Counted from the stretch's first letter, positions 53,431 to 64,000 are shown. The stretch: DNA of 64,000 bases from Oegoconia quadripuncta (GCA_949316235.1 OX438741.1:21170324-21234323); one strand, 5' to 3'. The notes: generated from the sequence alone by a model not told the origin. Made by a program: numbers and translations.

Positions 53431-54145
53431 TGTACCTAAGCAAGAGTTTGACATGTCTGCGATAATGCAGGCCCTCACTATGCTGAGTGAGTCGAACAAT
53501 TTGTTTCTAAAAAACAGTGGCATATACCTATAAGCTTTGTATTTGCTTTGTAAGCTTTGTAAGCTATAAGGATTTGTATACCTATACAAATCCGTTACTA
53601 CTCGCCCACAAATCTGGTATTGTAGTATTCGCCGTTGCTCTACCAGGTATGAAATATCACTATACCTACCAATAATAATGTTTTCAGATATTCTGCATTA
53701 GGTACATATAGAGGCAATTATTATGTATACCTTACGTTAAATTAGGCACTTATTTCTAACATTAATCTCCTCGCATATGTCATCTCACTTGATTCATCCA
53801 CTCTGAAAGGCCGCACGGTAGAGTTGAGCACGGGCAATATCCGTATAAATCCGGCGCCTTAAACGTGTTCTCATTATGTACCCTTTCATATTAAGTACCT
53901 AACCATTCATTTGTCAGATAACTTTAATGATTTGTATAAAGAATTACCAAGTTTCCCTTTAGATTGTAAAACATCAAACTAAAAACATCACACATTTCCA
54001 TTAAAACAATATTACTCGTGGATCGCTTAGAGTTCTATTTCCTTCTTATTTAGTTGCGAGTAAATACTTTGCAATTACATCACAAAACTTTCAACAAAAA
54101 CAGGATAAAAGTAAGCTTATTTTTGGTAAGGTTCAAATAATACTT
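53431..54145. other. Unassigned stretch
   Basis: Tandem gctttgtaagctttgtaag near 53548; palindromic tatacctatac at 53577. No gene seen. Confidence 0.3.
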
Positions 54146-54389
54146 GACGATCGATTGGTTTAGTTGATAGTGACCCTTCAGCGAAACCAATGCTTGCGGG
54201 TTCCAATCCCGCGAGGGGGTAAATGTTTGTGTGATGAATAGTGGATGAATACGAACATTTATTCCACAGTCATGGATGTTTATTTAAATATTTATGTATA
54301 CGTTTATCAGTTATTTAGTATCCAGAGCACAAGCTTTGCTTAGTTTGGGACTAGATGATTGCTGTAAGTGTATGAAATATTAATACTTC
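54146..54389 (+). mobile_element. SINE family C copy
   Basis: gacgatcgattggtttagttg, B box gggttccaatcccgcg (one change) and the whole body to gtgtatgaaatatt. Confidence 0.88.
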
Positions 54390-54605
54390 GTAAGAGATCG
54401 CAGTGTGTTTATACAAGCGTAAAGTCAGGGCCTTTATCAAAGAGTCGTAAGAGGTATTCAGAAAATTCGTAATTAATCATTATAATGTCGTCTCATATTA
54501 CATTTCCGATGAAATATCAAGACAAAGTACCATTAGATGTAGAATATATTTAGGACACCATTTTATTTTAAATTAATTTTATTTTACATACCTGCCTAAA
54601 TAACG

Positions 54606-54796
54606 TTACGACCTTTATCCCAAATGGGATGACCAGAGATATCCTAAACATTAGGGTCCTAACCCTAGTACCCAAGTACTCCAAACTTAATGCGTTAATG
54701 CTTGAAACAACATTATCCTTTGTAGAAATTCCCTTATACACCCACGGGAAGAGACAGGTTGGTTCTATTCTTTTTTCTTGTCGAAACCACACAGCA
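54606..54796 (+). repeat. Family X copy, split by SINE A
   Basis: cgacctttatcccaaatggg, gatgaccagagatatcctaa, cttgaaacaacattatcc, cacccacgggaagagacagg, ttggttctattcttttttc. After the SINE a second ggttggttctatt occurs at 55099, so the target word is duplicated. Confidence 0.65.
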
Positions 54797-55103
54797 CACA
54801 GGTTAGCATTTGACCTCAATTACACCTGATGTTAAATGAAGACGAGACCGTAGAATGAAGCGTACTGACCCGGAAACCCCATCTTATTTGGGCGACTGGC
54901 TATCTTATCTCTGACAACCGGAATACAACATTGTTGTTTAGACATAGATAACATTGTGGTAGCTAGCCAGGCGGACATTTAAAATGCCCTACCACCAACC
55001 AAACCGAGTGCTAAACATGTACCCCGCCGCGGATCGAAGACGCGACCTCCGATTCGTTTACCCTATGTTGTTTCACTTTGAGCCATTCACAAATTCCGGC
55101 GGT
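54797..55103 (-). mobile_element. SINE family A, diverged
   Basis: Body and degraded head (gatcgaagacgcgacctcc at the B-box position). The head end is disturbed by a short insertion (attcacaaattc). Confidence 0.8.
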
Positions 55104-55354
55104 TGGTTCTATTTTAGTTATATGCAATTTTTATTTAAGGTACTTATTGAATACGATACTCCTTCGCGATACTAACGCGGTGCACACAAAAATGTATGCA
55201 CGGCAACGTGGTCTCTCACTATAAGAGTTTCATCAGAAAGCTTAATACATCGCGAATGAACGCTTGCGCATTTTTAGTTGATCGCTCAGATTTTTATCGG
55301 TTCTGTTCGACAAATTTGAACCTGGACAATGAACAAGAAAACCGGAGACTATAA

Positions 55355-55443
55355 GGTTGAAGATGAGGATTTAAGAGCGACGCTTGAAGCGGACCCATCA
55401 CAAATTACGACGGAGCCAGCAGCAGCTTTCTTCGTAAGTAACC
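55355..55443 (+). pseudogene. Mariner-type transposase N-terminal scrap
   Basis: The frame reads DEDLRATLEADPSQITTEPA then AAFFVSN, matching the second helix-turn-helix region of mariner transposases (L...L..DPSQT..ELA..F.VS). About 30 codons. No catalytic region and no inverted repeats nearby. Confidence 0.55.
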
Positions 55444-55639
55444 AAACAATATTAAGGCCATTTACATAAACTCGGCAAAGTATCTTTACTTTAGAAGTGG
55501 TTACCCTATGAATACAATACAACACAAATACTAATTTGGTTTCTCATACAGGGATTTAATATTACACAAACTTATATACAAAAATCTACAAAGCTTAATC
55601 CCTACTAGTAATCCTTGTGAGAGCAGGTGTCTGTCATCA

Positions 55640-55925
55640 TTATAATATCATCCACAGGATGTCCACTGCTGAACATAAGCATCCGCCAAAGAATTCCAGA
55701 GCGACCGGTTGGAAGCGGCCTGCATCCAGCGATTTCCCGCGATGTTTATCAGATCGTCTGTCCACCTTGAGTGGATGGACGTCCTACGCTGCGCTTGCCG
55801 GTGCATGGTCTCCATCCAACTTTAATGCCCCACTAGCTATTAGTTTTTCGAACTATATGCACTGCTACTTTAACTTGCTAATCTTTTCTGACAGACTTTC
55901 GTTCACCTACTGCTTTCTTTATTCG
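55640..55925 (-). pseudogene. RTE-type LINE C-terminal relic
   Basis: ccacaggatgtccactgctg, agcgaccggttggaagcgg and cctgcatccagcgatttccc, then tgcgcttgccggtgcatgg, in the order of 45470-45765. Frame broken. Confidence 0.7.
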
Positions 55926-56147
55926 TTAGCGTGACTTTACTAGGAGTTAACCTGTATGACGGATCCCCCGGCTCTCAATAGACTAGAATCGATTAAATAA
56001 AATCTTATATTTAAAGCTACATTGCTTTGCTGAGTCGACAAAGGTATTTTTTTGTTTGTAATACTTATAAGTGATCATCGCATTAGTTGGTTAAAGGGGC
56101 TCCTAAGCTTGTAGTAATGGTTTGGTGGTCCTGTGTCGGCGTTACTA

Positions 56148-56640
56148 AGCTTTTTTTGGGGATGGATTAACTGGATACGCGTTTGACCACAATCTCACCT
56201 GATGGAAAGTGACGATGTGGCCGCAGATCAAGCACGCGATCTCAGTAGATGCCTATTCACTCTGCTCTTGAAGATACCAAGGTTCTAGGATTCAGGAAAC
56301 ACTGACGCCGGAAGGGAGTTCCATGGCTTGGCTGTTCGCGTTATGAATGAAGAGTCGAACCGCTTAGTGCGAATCTTCGGTATGTTAACAACATACGGGT
56401 GGAATCCCTCCCTACGCCTAGTAGTCTGAAGATGAAATGGCGATAGTGGAATAAGATTATGTAATTCTAACGCACACTCACCGAAGTGCATCCTGTAAAA
56501 GACTGAGAGACAGGCGGCCCTGCGACGGTGTTCGCGGCTCTGCAATTTAGCAGGGATCGAATGGTCACTAATCAGCCTTTTGGCACGTCGTTTCACAGAA
56601 TCGAGCTTTTGCTCTAACGGATTACCATTCATTTTCGAAA
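56148..56640 (-). pseudogene. LINE reverse transcriptase C-terminal domain
   Basis: Minus-strand frame of 115 codons. It reads LDSVKRRAKRLISD, then RRRAACLSVFYRMHFGECA, FHPYVVNIPKIRTKRFD and AKPWNSLPASVFPES, and hits a TAG at 56285. Just past it the same frame continues NLGIFKSRVNRHLLRSRA and a true-looking end, so TAG replaces a sense codon. This is the post-thumb region of a jockey/CR1-like LINE; the polymerase core is absent through 5' truncation. A 3' UTR with caggtgagattgtggtcaaac and an A-run follow. Confidence 0.8.
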
Positions 56641-57024
56641 TTTAAATAACGTTTACCTTTGTGAACAACGATAAACTCCGGAGAGTCGGTTGAAAATGCT
56701 TTAATAGAATTCGTTGACTTCCAACAGAGCTTTTGCAGTAAGGGTATCTCTCGAAACTATCATTAAAATGTCCAAACTGTGTAGGTTATATGGGACAATA
56801 TTTCAATATATAATTTTCAAAGAAAAAGAGTCTTTGTTATTATTAACGCATACAAACATACGGCTTTAAAATCTTTCATTAATTTCATAATCCTCGTAGG
56901 TACAACCCTAAGGAATTCGATCGATAATGCGCTCGCTTGAAGGTCGCTCGGTTGGTAAAGCCCCTCGACTCTCGAGCTACGTTCTTCGCAGCCATTACTC
57001 AACTATTATGAAGTTATAGTGTAT
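56641..57024. other. Unassigned stretch
   Basis: Nothing recognised. Confidence 0.3.
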
Positions 57025-57300
57025 CATCATCACAACATCAGCCACAGGACGTCCACTGCGAACATAGGCGACCCCCATAGATTTCCAGAGCGACCTGTTG
57101 GAAGCGGCTTGCATCCAAACACTCCCCGCGGTCTTCATTAGGGCAATCCACTCACCTTGTGAGTGGACGTTCTAAGCTGCGCTTGCCGGTGCGTGGTGAA
57201 AGCTCAAGAAACTTAATACCTTCACTTCAACTTAGAACCTCATATGCTGGGCTATATCTATTACTTTCGTTTTTTTACGGATTTCTTCGTTCCTTCGCCT
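57025..57300 (-). pseudogene. RTE-type LINE C-terminal relic
   Basis: atcagccacaggacgtccac, gagcgacctgttggaagcgg, cttgcatccaaacactcccc, gctgcgcttgccggtgcgtg. Several indels compared with 45470 and 55640. Confidence 0.65.
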
Positions 57301-57445
57301 CGCCCTTTCCATAGGTCGTTGCTCGTTTTCTAAAGAGGCACATAGTAAGACACCACATGTTAGTGCCATAAGCCAGCACTGGTAACACTCATTAATTAAA
57401 GACCTTCATCTTTAAGCACTTCTTCTTTTCGTGTCGAGGCAAGTT

Positions 57446-57690
57446 TTAAATTTTATTGGACCAAAACTTAGCCACTCTAACAGCACTGTCTGTGGTGTTA
57501 AAGAGGTCATCAAAGGTGCAGCAGTCATGACACGTGGGGCAAGACAATACGTGATCCATTGTCTGTGGGGAGACTCCGCACTCGCATGGATCACTCCCGC
57601 CATCGGAGAAGTCCCACCTACACAGATTATCTTTGCTGCGGCCAACAGTTTTAAGCACTGTGATAGAAGAAGACGTTACGCAATTTCCCG
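57446..57690 (-). pseudogene. LINE pol C-terminal relic (CxCG type)
   Basis: The minus frame reads VLKTVGRSKDNLCRWDF, then PCECGVSPQTMDHVLSCPTC, and VAKFWSNKI before a stop. It carries the Cys-x-Cys and His/Cys pattern of a zinc-knuckle-like C-terminus. Same family module as 3240-3450. The first Met in the frame is a GTG codon, so no genuine start exists. Confidence 0.65.
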
Positions 57691-59049
57691 AACGCTGCTC
57701 ATCTTAGTTATAGTGTATACTGAATGAAAAACCAACCCTATAATTACGCTACGCTAAGACGCTAGAGTCGATATAGCTTTACCTACAGCGCGACCTTTGG
57801 TGAAGGAATAAGCTAGGGTTGTACCTACGTGGATTATAAAATAAATAAAAGATTGTAACATTTGAGGTTATAATAATAAAGCGCTGTGACGTGCGGGCTG
57901 TACATTGTTTGTCATTTTAATCCCAAGGGTGTAGGCAGTGGTCATATATATGAAAAAAGGTAATGACTTCAGTAAAAACGTTCTTGTCGGACAATAATTC
58001 TGTCGTCTCTTAATAAATAAATGTCATCGGAAACGACGTCTTCATTATCATTTTCCCTTTGCTGCTGTCACGACATCTCATTAAGACGATTGGAAAAATC
58101 CTTAAAGAGATTCAAAGTTTCAGGTCTCCACGAATCCAATGTTTCAGGCATAGGTATTTCTATTTATAAAAATTAAGACAAAGGTAGAACATTCATATAG
58201 CCAATTTAATTTGGTCACATTTTTCACCGACTCCCAAGACTTCTTTTGTTTTTTTGTCAGGATCGTTTGCTGATAGTCGCGGGACTTTTTCAGCTTCACC
58301 GGGCGGGTGGGCGAGCGCGGGAGCGCTCTGCCCGTAAGGGAGCGCTCTGCCCGTTCCCAAGACTTCGTCTGTGTGTATTTTATATATGTTCAGCCATAGT
58401 TTCGGCAATGGTTAACTGATGTTCATGTTTATTTTTTGCTTGATAGGGTTCATCACCAGAGTGGTCCCATATATTTCGTTAAGATCTGGCGATGCACTCC
58501 GAAGACAATTCCAATAAATTAGATAAAAAATTATAGTATAAAATTCACATTGACATAGTGTCAACCTCACTACCCTAAGTGACTACGAGCAACAGTTTAA
58601 GAACTCCTTTGTAATACAAGCAAGATACAATGTTATTTCGCGGATGGAGTAGGTAAATACCTCGTGCAAATAGGCCTATGCTATGGAGTGTCATTAAGTC
58701 GGGAAATGTAAACAAAATTATGCTAAATCCGGTGCCCATTCAACTTCGGCTTGTTCTACTTACAGAATTCGGACGTGATGAAGATTAATGCTTGTAGTTT
58801 TACTATAGTTTAGTTCATACGCATATTGTATGTAATACTTATGTGTTTTTTATTAAGAGTATATTATCAGTAGAATCGGAGCCATACACCAGCTTCGCTA
58901 TGATGTTCGTCTGTCCGTCAAAACCCTTTCTTTAGAGGAAGTTGAAATTTCAAATAAATCACAATAGACGATTAGTTGTTCCACACGGATTACACTGAAA
59001 GAAAGGTCGAGAAGATTGTAACAAAATTATTGTTACCTTCACCACAGAG
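57691..59049. other. Unassigned, with GC-rich duplication
   Basis: 58318-58357 holds two tandem copies of gggagcgctctgcccg separated by taa, inside a GC-rich patch. cccaagacttc occurs on both sides (58232 and 58355). A 71-codon minus frame (58193-58408) runs through it but has no recognised domain. Confidence 0.35.
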
Positions 59050-59235
59050 AAGTGACATCCTGCTCTTCTCGATGGAGTTTCTTTTTCCATATCTCTCTAC
59101 TGTCCGCCTTCCTCTTGACCTACTGATTCGACACGACGTTCAACTTCTCCTTTATCTACTGCATGTAGTTTATTCTCGGACTTCCTCTTTTTCTTTTCCC
59201 CTCGTTTCTTCCTTCTATTATGGTATTGATGAAAT
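59050..59235 (-). pseudogene. LINE pol C-terminal relic (SYQEVK type)
   Basis: Plus strand catcctgctcttctcgatgg ... gtcgaatcagtaggtcaagagg on the complement corresponds to the VSYQEV..RAE.REIW module, with frameshifts. Confidence 0.45.
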
Positions 59236-59640
59236 CATCGTGTCGTATGACGTAATATTTTAAGTGACGACAGAATAAGCACTTAAAATATTGAATAACT
59301 CTTAAAGTATAGTGACACAATTTTTTATTTTCCACTTTGTGTATTCATTCTACCATCATGTACGTGAATAATTAGCAATCACGTCACAACATTCCACACA
59401 TAACAGTCACACAAATAATATTAAAGTAGGCTTACTTTAAACAAGGTGAAAATAACACTGCTATAACTTCTCGCTTACCCATCGAGAACTATACATACTA
59501 GTACCTACTAATATAATTGCTATATATAATTATCAGTCTAGACAGTTAATTAAACTGTTAATTTAACCATCGTGCTATGACAATGTAAAGTTGGCTTACA
59601 AATATCCAGACTCAATTTAAACGAATTTCTATTGGAATTA
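59236..59640. other. Unassigned stretch
   Basis: AT-rich; nothing recognised. Confidence 0.3.
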
Positions 59641-59957
59641 ACCGTCTCCGTGACGCAATGTTAACAACATAAGGTTTACGAAACGGAGGTCGCGGGTTCG
59701 ATCCCCAACAGGGTACATGTTTAGTACTCGGTGTGGTTGGTGATAGGGCATTTTAAATGTCCGCCTGGCTAGCTACCACCATCTTGTCTATCTGCCTCTA
59801 AACCGCAATGTTAATAGCGTTGTGTGTTCCGGTTGTCAGAGATAAGATTGCCAATTTCCCAAATATTTGGGGTTCCGGGTCAGTACGCTTCCACCTTCGG
59901 CCTCAGCTTCACTTAACGTCAGGTGTGATTGAGGTCAACCCGTTGTGCATAAAAAAA
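59641..59957 (+). mobile_element. SINE family A, full length
   Basis: Head accgtctccgtgacgcaatg, B box gggttcgatccccaac, body with a small deletion (cttgtctatctgcctc) and tail cccgttgtgcataaaaaaa. Confidence 0.9.
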
Positions 59958-60147
59958 TCTAGTCATGTGCATTAGATATTATTAATAACATAATTGAACG
60001 TCTAAAAATTGGCAAAACAACCGACCTCAGGAAGGTTCCACTCTTAATCTCCAGAGTGCATCATCAGGTCTTATAGGACCACCCTGATGATAATCCTTAT
60101 CAAATAAAAGAACAATCATCAAAATCGGTTAACAATTGACTTGAATT

Positions 60148-60480
60148 GTGGCATCTAAGGATTCCAGTAAGAAAAAGGATAAACCCATTGTTGTGAAATT
60201 TTTGTGCAGATACAAGAAAGATGACTTTCTAGCAATATTAAAGAAAATTCGAAATCTTTCTACGAGGGATTTAGGTTATCAATGCGAACCTCGACCCATT
60301 TATGTACGAGAACACTTAACAGTTCACTATGAACAATTGTTTCATGAAGCCAAGAAAATTGCAAATGATAAGGGCTTTAAATATAAATGGGTAAAAAATT
60401 GCGTCATCATGGTTCGCAAAAATGACACTTCTCCTATTATTCATATTGCATGTGCGGAGGATTTAAAAAAGATAAAATAA
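60148..60480 (+). CDS. LINE ORF1 C-terminal FP-like domain (partial)
   Basis: About 110 codons. The frame has no ATG at its start and an in-frame stop directly upstream (60142-60144), so it is the surviving 3' part of ORF1. The residues YVREHLTVHYEQLFHEAKK, FKYKWVKNCVIMVRKND and HIACAEDLKKI follow the pattern of the FP/FP25K-like C-terminal domain. That domain occurs in ORF1 proteins of many lepidopteran LINEs and is thought to bind nucleic acid. The N-terminal coiled-coil part expected for such ORF1 is missing. Stop TAA at 60478, about 310 bp before ORF2. Confidence 0.75.
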   Translation: MASKDSSKKKDKPIVVKFLCRYKKDDFLAILKKIRNLSTRDLGYQCEPRPIYVREHLTVHYEQLFHEAKKIANDKGFKYKWVKNCVIMVRKNDTSPIIHIACAEDLKKIK

Positions 60481-60790
60481 GTGAAATGTGTTTGTTAAAG
60501 TTTACATGGCTTATTGTGCCGTCCCAGTTATTTGTATTTTTACTACATCCCTGTTTTATTATAACTTTGTTTTTTTTGCTTTGTATGTATAATTATAATA
60601 TGTATGTTGTTTTATCTAGCAGTAATTATATTGGATGGTTGGTTTTGTTGATACTGGATTTGTTTGCTCAAGGAGCTTTGTTGCTGAATTCATGCTTCAA
60701 ATATAATCTTGCTTTGTTCGTTTCGTACACTACGTTTATAATAATTAGAATGTTATTAATTTCAAGAATTATCTCCTTTTACTTTTACAA

Positions 60791-63658
60791 ATGGCGTTAA
60801 AAATATATTACCAAAATGCTAGAGGCCTTCGCACTAAGACTCATTTATTTTTTAGAAATCTTGTAAGGGTTGATTATGATATTATATGTATAACCGAGAC
60901 TTGGATTTTACCGGGTATAAATGATTCGGAGCTGTTTGATTACAGATATTCGGTATATCGATTTGATAGACCTTATGATCTTCGTGATAAAATACTTGGT
61001 GGTGGTGTGCTAATAGCTGTACGCAAGGACATCAAAGTGTCTCCTGATAACTTGGTTAGATTACCCACATTTTCAGACTCAGAAGTGATCCATATATCTG
61101 TTCCTTCTTGTGTTAATAATACTAGTTGTACTCTACGAATATTCTGTTCATATTTCCCGGATGGCTTGCATCATTCCGATTCGCTTGAAGTATTTTATGA
61201 GTTTATTTCAGATATTCGATTAAACTACCCAGATGATTTCATTCTATTATTGGGTGATTTTAATATCAGGAATGCCCTTTGGACTCTGGATAGCCAAAAT
61301 CAGTGGCAAAAACTTGATAATCCTAATAATGATAAACTCGTATCTGAACTATCTACTTTCTTGAGCCTTACCGGGTTAAATCAGTATAATCATATCCAGA
61401 ATCACAATAACCGCACCTTGGATTTAGCTGTGTCTGATCTAGATTGCGAAATAGAACGATGTTCATCTCCACTTGTGCCGGAAGACCTCCATCACCCGTC
61501 TTTTACTCTGGTGATACATTTCCAATCCCTTTCAATTTTGCGCCCTCCACCTCGTAACGCATACATGTTTGGAAATGCTGATTATGTTGCGATTAATGCC
61601 AAACTTTCAGCTATTAATTGGACTGTTTTATTAACGGGTAAAGGCATTGATGATGCGGTTAATTTATTTTATGAAAAAATAAATACCATAATTAGCGATC
61701 ATGTTCCATCAAAATTAGTCACTAATACCGTAAAATATCCTGTTTGGTATAACACATCACTCATTAAAATTATAAATGAGAAATTGAAAGCTCATCGTAA
61801 ATGGAAAATATATGGTAGAAAAAATGATTACGATACTTTTTCTCTCCTCCGAAAACGTGAAAAGTCAGTTGAGGCCTTATGTTACGGCAATTATATTGAA
61901 AGGTCGGAAGATAATATAAATATCTGTTCAAAAAATTTTTGGAAATTCATTAAGTCGAAGCGTAGGTCCATTGATATACCGGATTCAATGTACTTGTTGA
62001 ACAAAGATGCATCATCCGGTTTGGAGATTTCAAATTTATTCAACGTCCATTTTCAGTCAGTTTTTGTATCCCCACCAATTTCAATGCAGCTACAGTCTCG
62101 GTCAGTTAGAAATGGTAACTCCACTTTGTCAATTTCAAGTGTGAGTATGTCACATTATACCGTAAAAAAATATCTTTCCTCTCTTGATGTGCACAAAGGG
62201 GCAGGCCCTGACGGTATTCCACCGCAATTTCTAAGGGAGTGTTCTTCTGAGCTCTCAGTTCCTCTTAGTATTCTATTTAATGAATCTATAAAATCTGGCG
62301 TATTTCCTATCGTTTGGAAGCAATCTTTTGTAACCCCGATCTTTAAAAGTGGTGACAGGCATAACATTAGCAATTATCGTCCAATCTCTAAATTATCCAT
62401 AATACCAAAAATGTTCGAGAAAATAGTTTATGATAAAATAGTAACAAGTATAAGACCGCTGATTATTCCTCAACAACACGGTTTTGTTTCTAAACGATCA
62501 ACTGAGAGCAATTTGTGTGAGTTTTTGGACTTCGTTTCCTCTGCGATGGATAAGGGCTTGCAGGTGGATGCAGTGTACACTGACTATTCGAAAGCCTTCG
62601 ATAAAATTTGTCATCCATTACTAATAATGAAATTAGAAGAGTTCGGTGTGCACGGCAGTTTACTTCGTTGGTTTGAATCATATTTACGCAATCGTAGTCA
62701 AGCGGTAACGGTTAAAGGCTTCCACTCCTCCTTTGTGTCAGTTACTTCTGGTGTGCCTCAGGGCTCTCATCTTGGTCCCCTTTTATTTAATGTATTTATT
62801 AATGATATCTCCAATGTATTTTCCAATACAAATTTTCTTTTATACGCTGATGACAATAAAATTTTTAAAATTATAACAAGTCACAATGACTGCATATTGT
62901 TTCAATCAGACCTTGATAATCTATGGAGATATTGTATTTTGAATGGTCTACAACTTAATATAGACAAGTGTCAAGTCATAACATTCAGTCGCAAAATTAC
63001 AAATATTAATTATAAGTATTGTTTCGATAAAATCCCTATAGCACGTGTGACTGGGTTGAGAGATCTGGGTGTACTGCTTGATGATAAATTATTATTTAGG
63101 AATCACATTGATCAGATGACGAATAAAGCATTTAAGATGCTTGGTCTGGTACTCCGAACAGGAAAAGTATTTAAAAAGAGTTCTACTCTTGTTCTCCTTT
63201 ATAACTCGTTTGTTCGGTCACATTTGGAATATGCCTCAACAGTCTGGAATCCCATATATAATGTTTATAACAACCAAATTGATCGTATACAACAGAAGTT
63301 CATCAAACATATTAGCTACCGAATTAGTAAGAACTATTTGTCTGCGGTTTCTTCGCCATTTGTACAACTTAAAGTACGTAGAGAAATTAAGGACCAGATA
63401 TTCCTTTATAAAATTCTGAACCATCATATAGATAGCACCTATCTAGTGCAAAGGCTAGGCTTCATTTGTCCTCAGCGTAGTGTGCGAATCAAACGGCTTT
63501 TTAGCGTTCCGATGCATAGAACAAATTTCGGAAAAAATACTTTTGTTATGCGTGCGTGTGATTCGTATAACAAAACTTTCATTGAAATTGATATATTCAA
63601 TTCTTCATTGGGTCAATACAGGTCAAAAGTCAGCAAAATAGCTTCCAGTACAAATTAA
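60791..63658 (+). CDS. LINE ORF2: endonuclease and reverse transcriptase, 955 aa
   Basis: Uninterrupted from ATG at 60791 to TAA at 63656-63658. The N-terminal ~235 residues form an apurinic-type endonuclease: NARGLRTK (9-16), ITETW with Glu36, GGGVLIAV, LLGDFNIR (about 153-160) and DLHHPSF (about 231-237) as the terminal histidine box. The reverse transcriptase occupies about 440-760. It includes HKGAGPDGIPPQFL, motif A TDYSKAFDK (about 597-605), motif B SGVPQGSHLGPLLFNVF, motif C YADD at 685-688, motif D NGLQLNIDKCQVITF and motif E LRDLGVLLDDKL. A C-terminal thumb and tail follow. Length and domain order fit a jockey/CR1-type LINE. All key catalytic residues appear present. The copy lacks a 5' UTR and most of ORF1, so it is probably not autonomous. 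Confidence 0.93.
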   Translation: MALKIYYQNARGLRTKTHLFFRNLVRVDYDIICITETWILPGINDSELFDYRYSVYRFDRPYDLRDKILGGGVLIAVRKDIKVSPDNLVRLPTFSDSEVIHISVPSCVNNTSCTLRIFCSYFPDGLHHSDSLEVFYEFISDIRLNYPDDFILLLGDFNIRNALWTLDSQNQWQKLDNPNNDKLVSELSTFLSLTGLNQYNHIQNHNNRTLDLAVSDLDCEIERCSSPLVPEDLHHPSFTLVIHFQSLSILRPPPRNAYMFGNADYVAINAKLSAINWTVLLTGKGIDDAVNLFYEKINTIISDHVPSKLVTNTVKYPVWYNTSLIKIINEKLKAHRKWKIYGRKNDYDTFSLLRKREKSVEALCYGNYIERSEDNINICSKNFWKFIKSKRRSIDIPDSMYLLNKDASSGLEISNLFNVHFQSVFVSPPISMQLQSRSVRNGNSTLSISSVSMSHYTVKKYLSSLDVHKGAGPDGIPPQFLRECSSELSVPLSILFNESIKSGVFPIVWKQSFVTPIFKSGDRHNISNYRPISKLSIIPKMFEKIVYDKIVTSIRPLIIPQQHGFVSKRSTESNLCEFLDFVSSAMDKGLQVDAVYTDYSKAFDKICHPLLIMKLEEFGVHGSLLRWFESYLRNRSQAVTVKGFHSSFVSVTSGVPQGSHLGPLLFNVFINDISNVFSNTNFLLYADDNKIFKIITSHNDCILFQSDLDNLWRYCILNGLQLNIDKCQVITFSRKITNINYKYCFDKIPIARVTGLRDLGVLLDDKLLFRNHIDQMTNKAFKMLGLVLRTGKVFKKSSTLVLLYNSFVRSHLEYASTVWNPIYNVYNNQIDRIQQKFIKHISYRISKNYLSAVSSPFVQLKVRREIKDQIFLYKILNHHIDSTYLVQRLGFICPQRSVRIKRLFSVPMHRTNFGKNTFVMRACDSYNKTFIEIDIFNSSLGQYRSKVSKIASSTN

Positions 63659-64000
63659 TTAAGTTTGTTTAGTTAAGTGATTATAGTTAGTCTCTTTTTG
63701 TGTGCATTATGTTTTGGTTAAATGGTATGGTAATCCACAGAAGTGCGTGGGTATCACTGGCTCCCTGTATTCTGATTTATCAAACACTTTTTTGTTCATG
63801 GCAAGAATCAAGTATTATTCTCATGTAGTATAATTTACTGCACAAGAGTGAAATATAATTTACATAGAAAATGATAAAAAAAAAAAAAACAGATAAGCCG
63901 GGACTGTGGTTGTTCGTGCACTTTTATTTTATTTTATTTTTTTTGGGCATGTCGATGTATTTGTCTGTTATAGTTCTGGTGGTGTTAAATGAAAATGTTT
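63659..64000 (+). other. Putative LINE 3' UTR
   Basis: AT-rich with a poly(A)-like run at 63877-63890 followed by cagataagccgggactgtgg. Whether the LINE ends at that A-run or beyond the window cannot be decided. Confidence 0.4.

Larger units (their letters stand above)
60139..64000 (+). mobile_element. LINE with FP-type ORF1 and intact ORF2, runs off window
   Basis: 5'-truncated inside ORF1 at about 60140. It continues through ORF2 and a 3' UTR to the window edge, so its 3' end and target duplication are not fully seen. The flanking 59983-60138 is a separate repeat (gtgcatcatcaggtcttata). Confidence 0.85.

Noticed and set aside
60450..60800. 116-codon hydrophobic ORF between LINE ORF1 and ORF2
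   Set aside because: Overlaps the end of ORF1 and start of ORF2 in another frame. Its hydrophobicity comes from T-rich inter-ORF sequence, so I do not consider it a gene.

Overview
This 64 kb window is eukaryotic, AT-rich and almost wholly made of transposable elements in different stages of decay. I see no convincing host protein-coding gene, no rRNA, no genuine tRNA gene and no CRISPR array. The element mix points to an insect, most likely a moth or butterfly (Lepidoptera). It includes several tRNA-derived SINE families, an R1-clade LINE, a LINE whose first ORF carries a domain like the baculovirus/lepidopteran FP protein C-terminus, RTE- and jockey/CR1-like LINE relics, Helitrons with CTAG ends, and mariner-type MITEs. 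The order-level assignment is an inference from these families.

Layout. 0-19 kb: SINE copies (families I call A, B and C), LINE 3' ends, two copies of a 0.4 kb MITE, an RTE-like reverse transcriptase relic (10.9-11.9 kb) and a 5'-truncated LINE (13.4-14.7 kb) inserted in another LINE's 3' UTR. 19.4-23.1 kb: a Helitron carrying a miniature LTR element and long minisatellites. 23-35 kb: SINEs, a Tc1/mariner-type transposon with ~270 bp inverted repeats (28.7-30.1 kb), MITEs and LINE relics. 35.9-41.2 kb: a three-deep nest, SINE containing LINE containing Helitron. 42.7-44.4 kb: a 5'-truncated R1-clade insertion with poly(A) and a 13 bp target-site duplication. 45-60 kb: LINE and SINE relics. 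60.1-64 kb: the youngest-looking LINE, with a truncated ORF1 and an uninterrupted 955-residue endonuclease/reverse transcriptase ORF2.

The main interest is the stratigraphy. At several sites the element borders, target duplications and restored homology let the order of insertion be read directly. The clearest is at 36-41 kb: conceptually removing the Helitron at an A|T junction leaves one LINE frame of about 654 codons open. Most small ORFs in the window are shadows of repeats or minisatellites and are not listed as genes.
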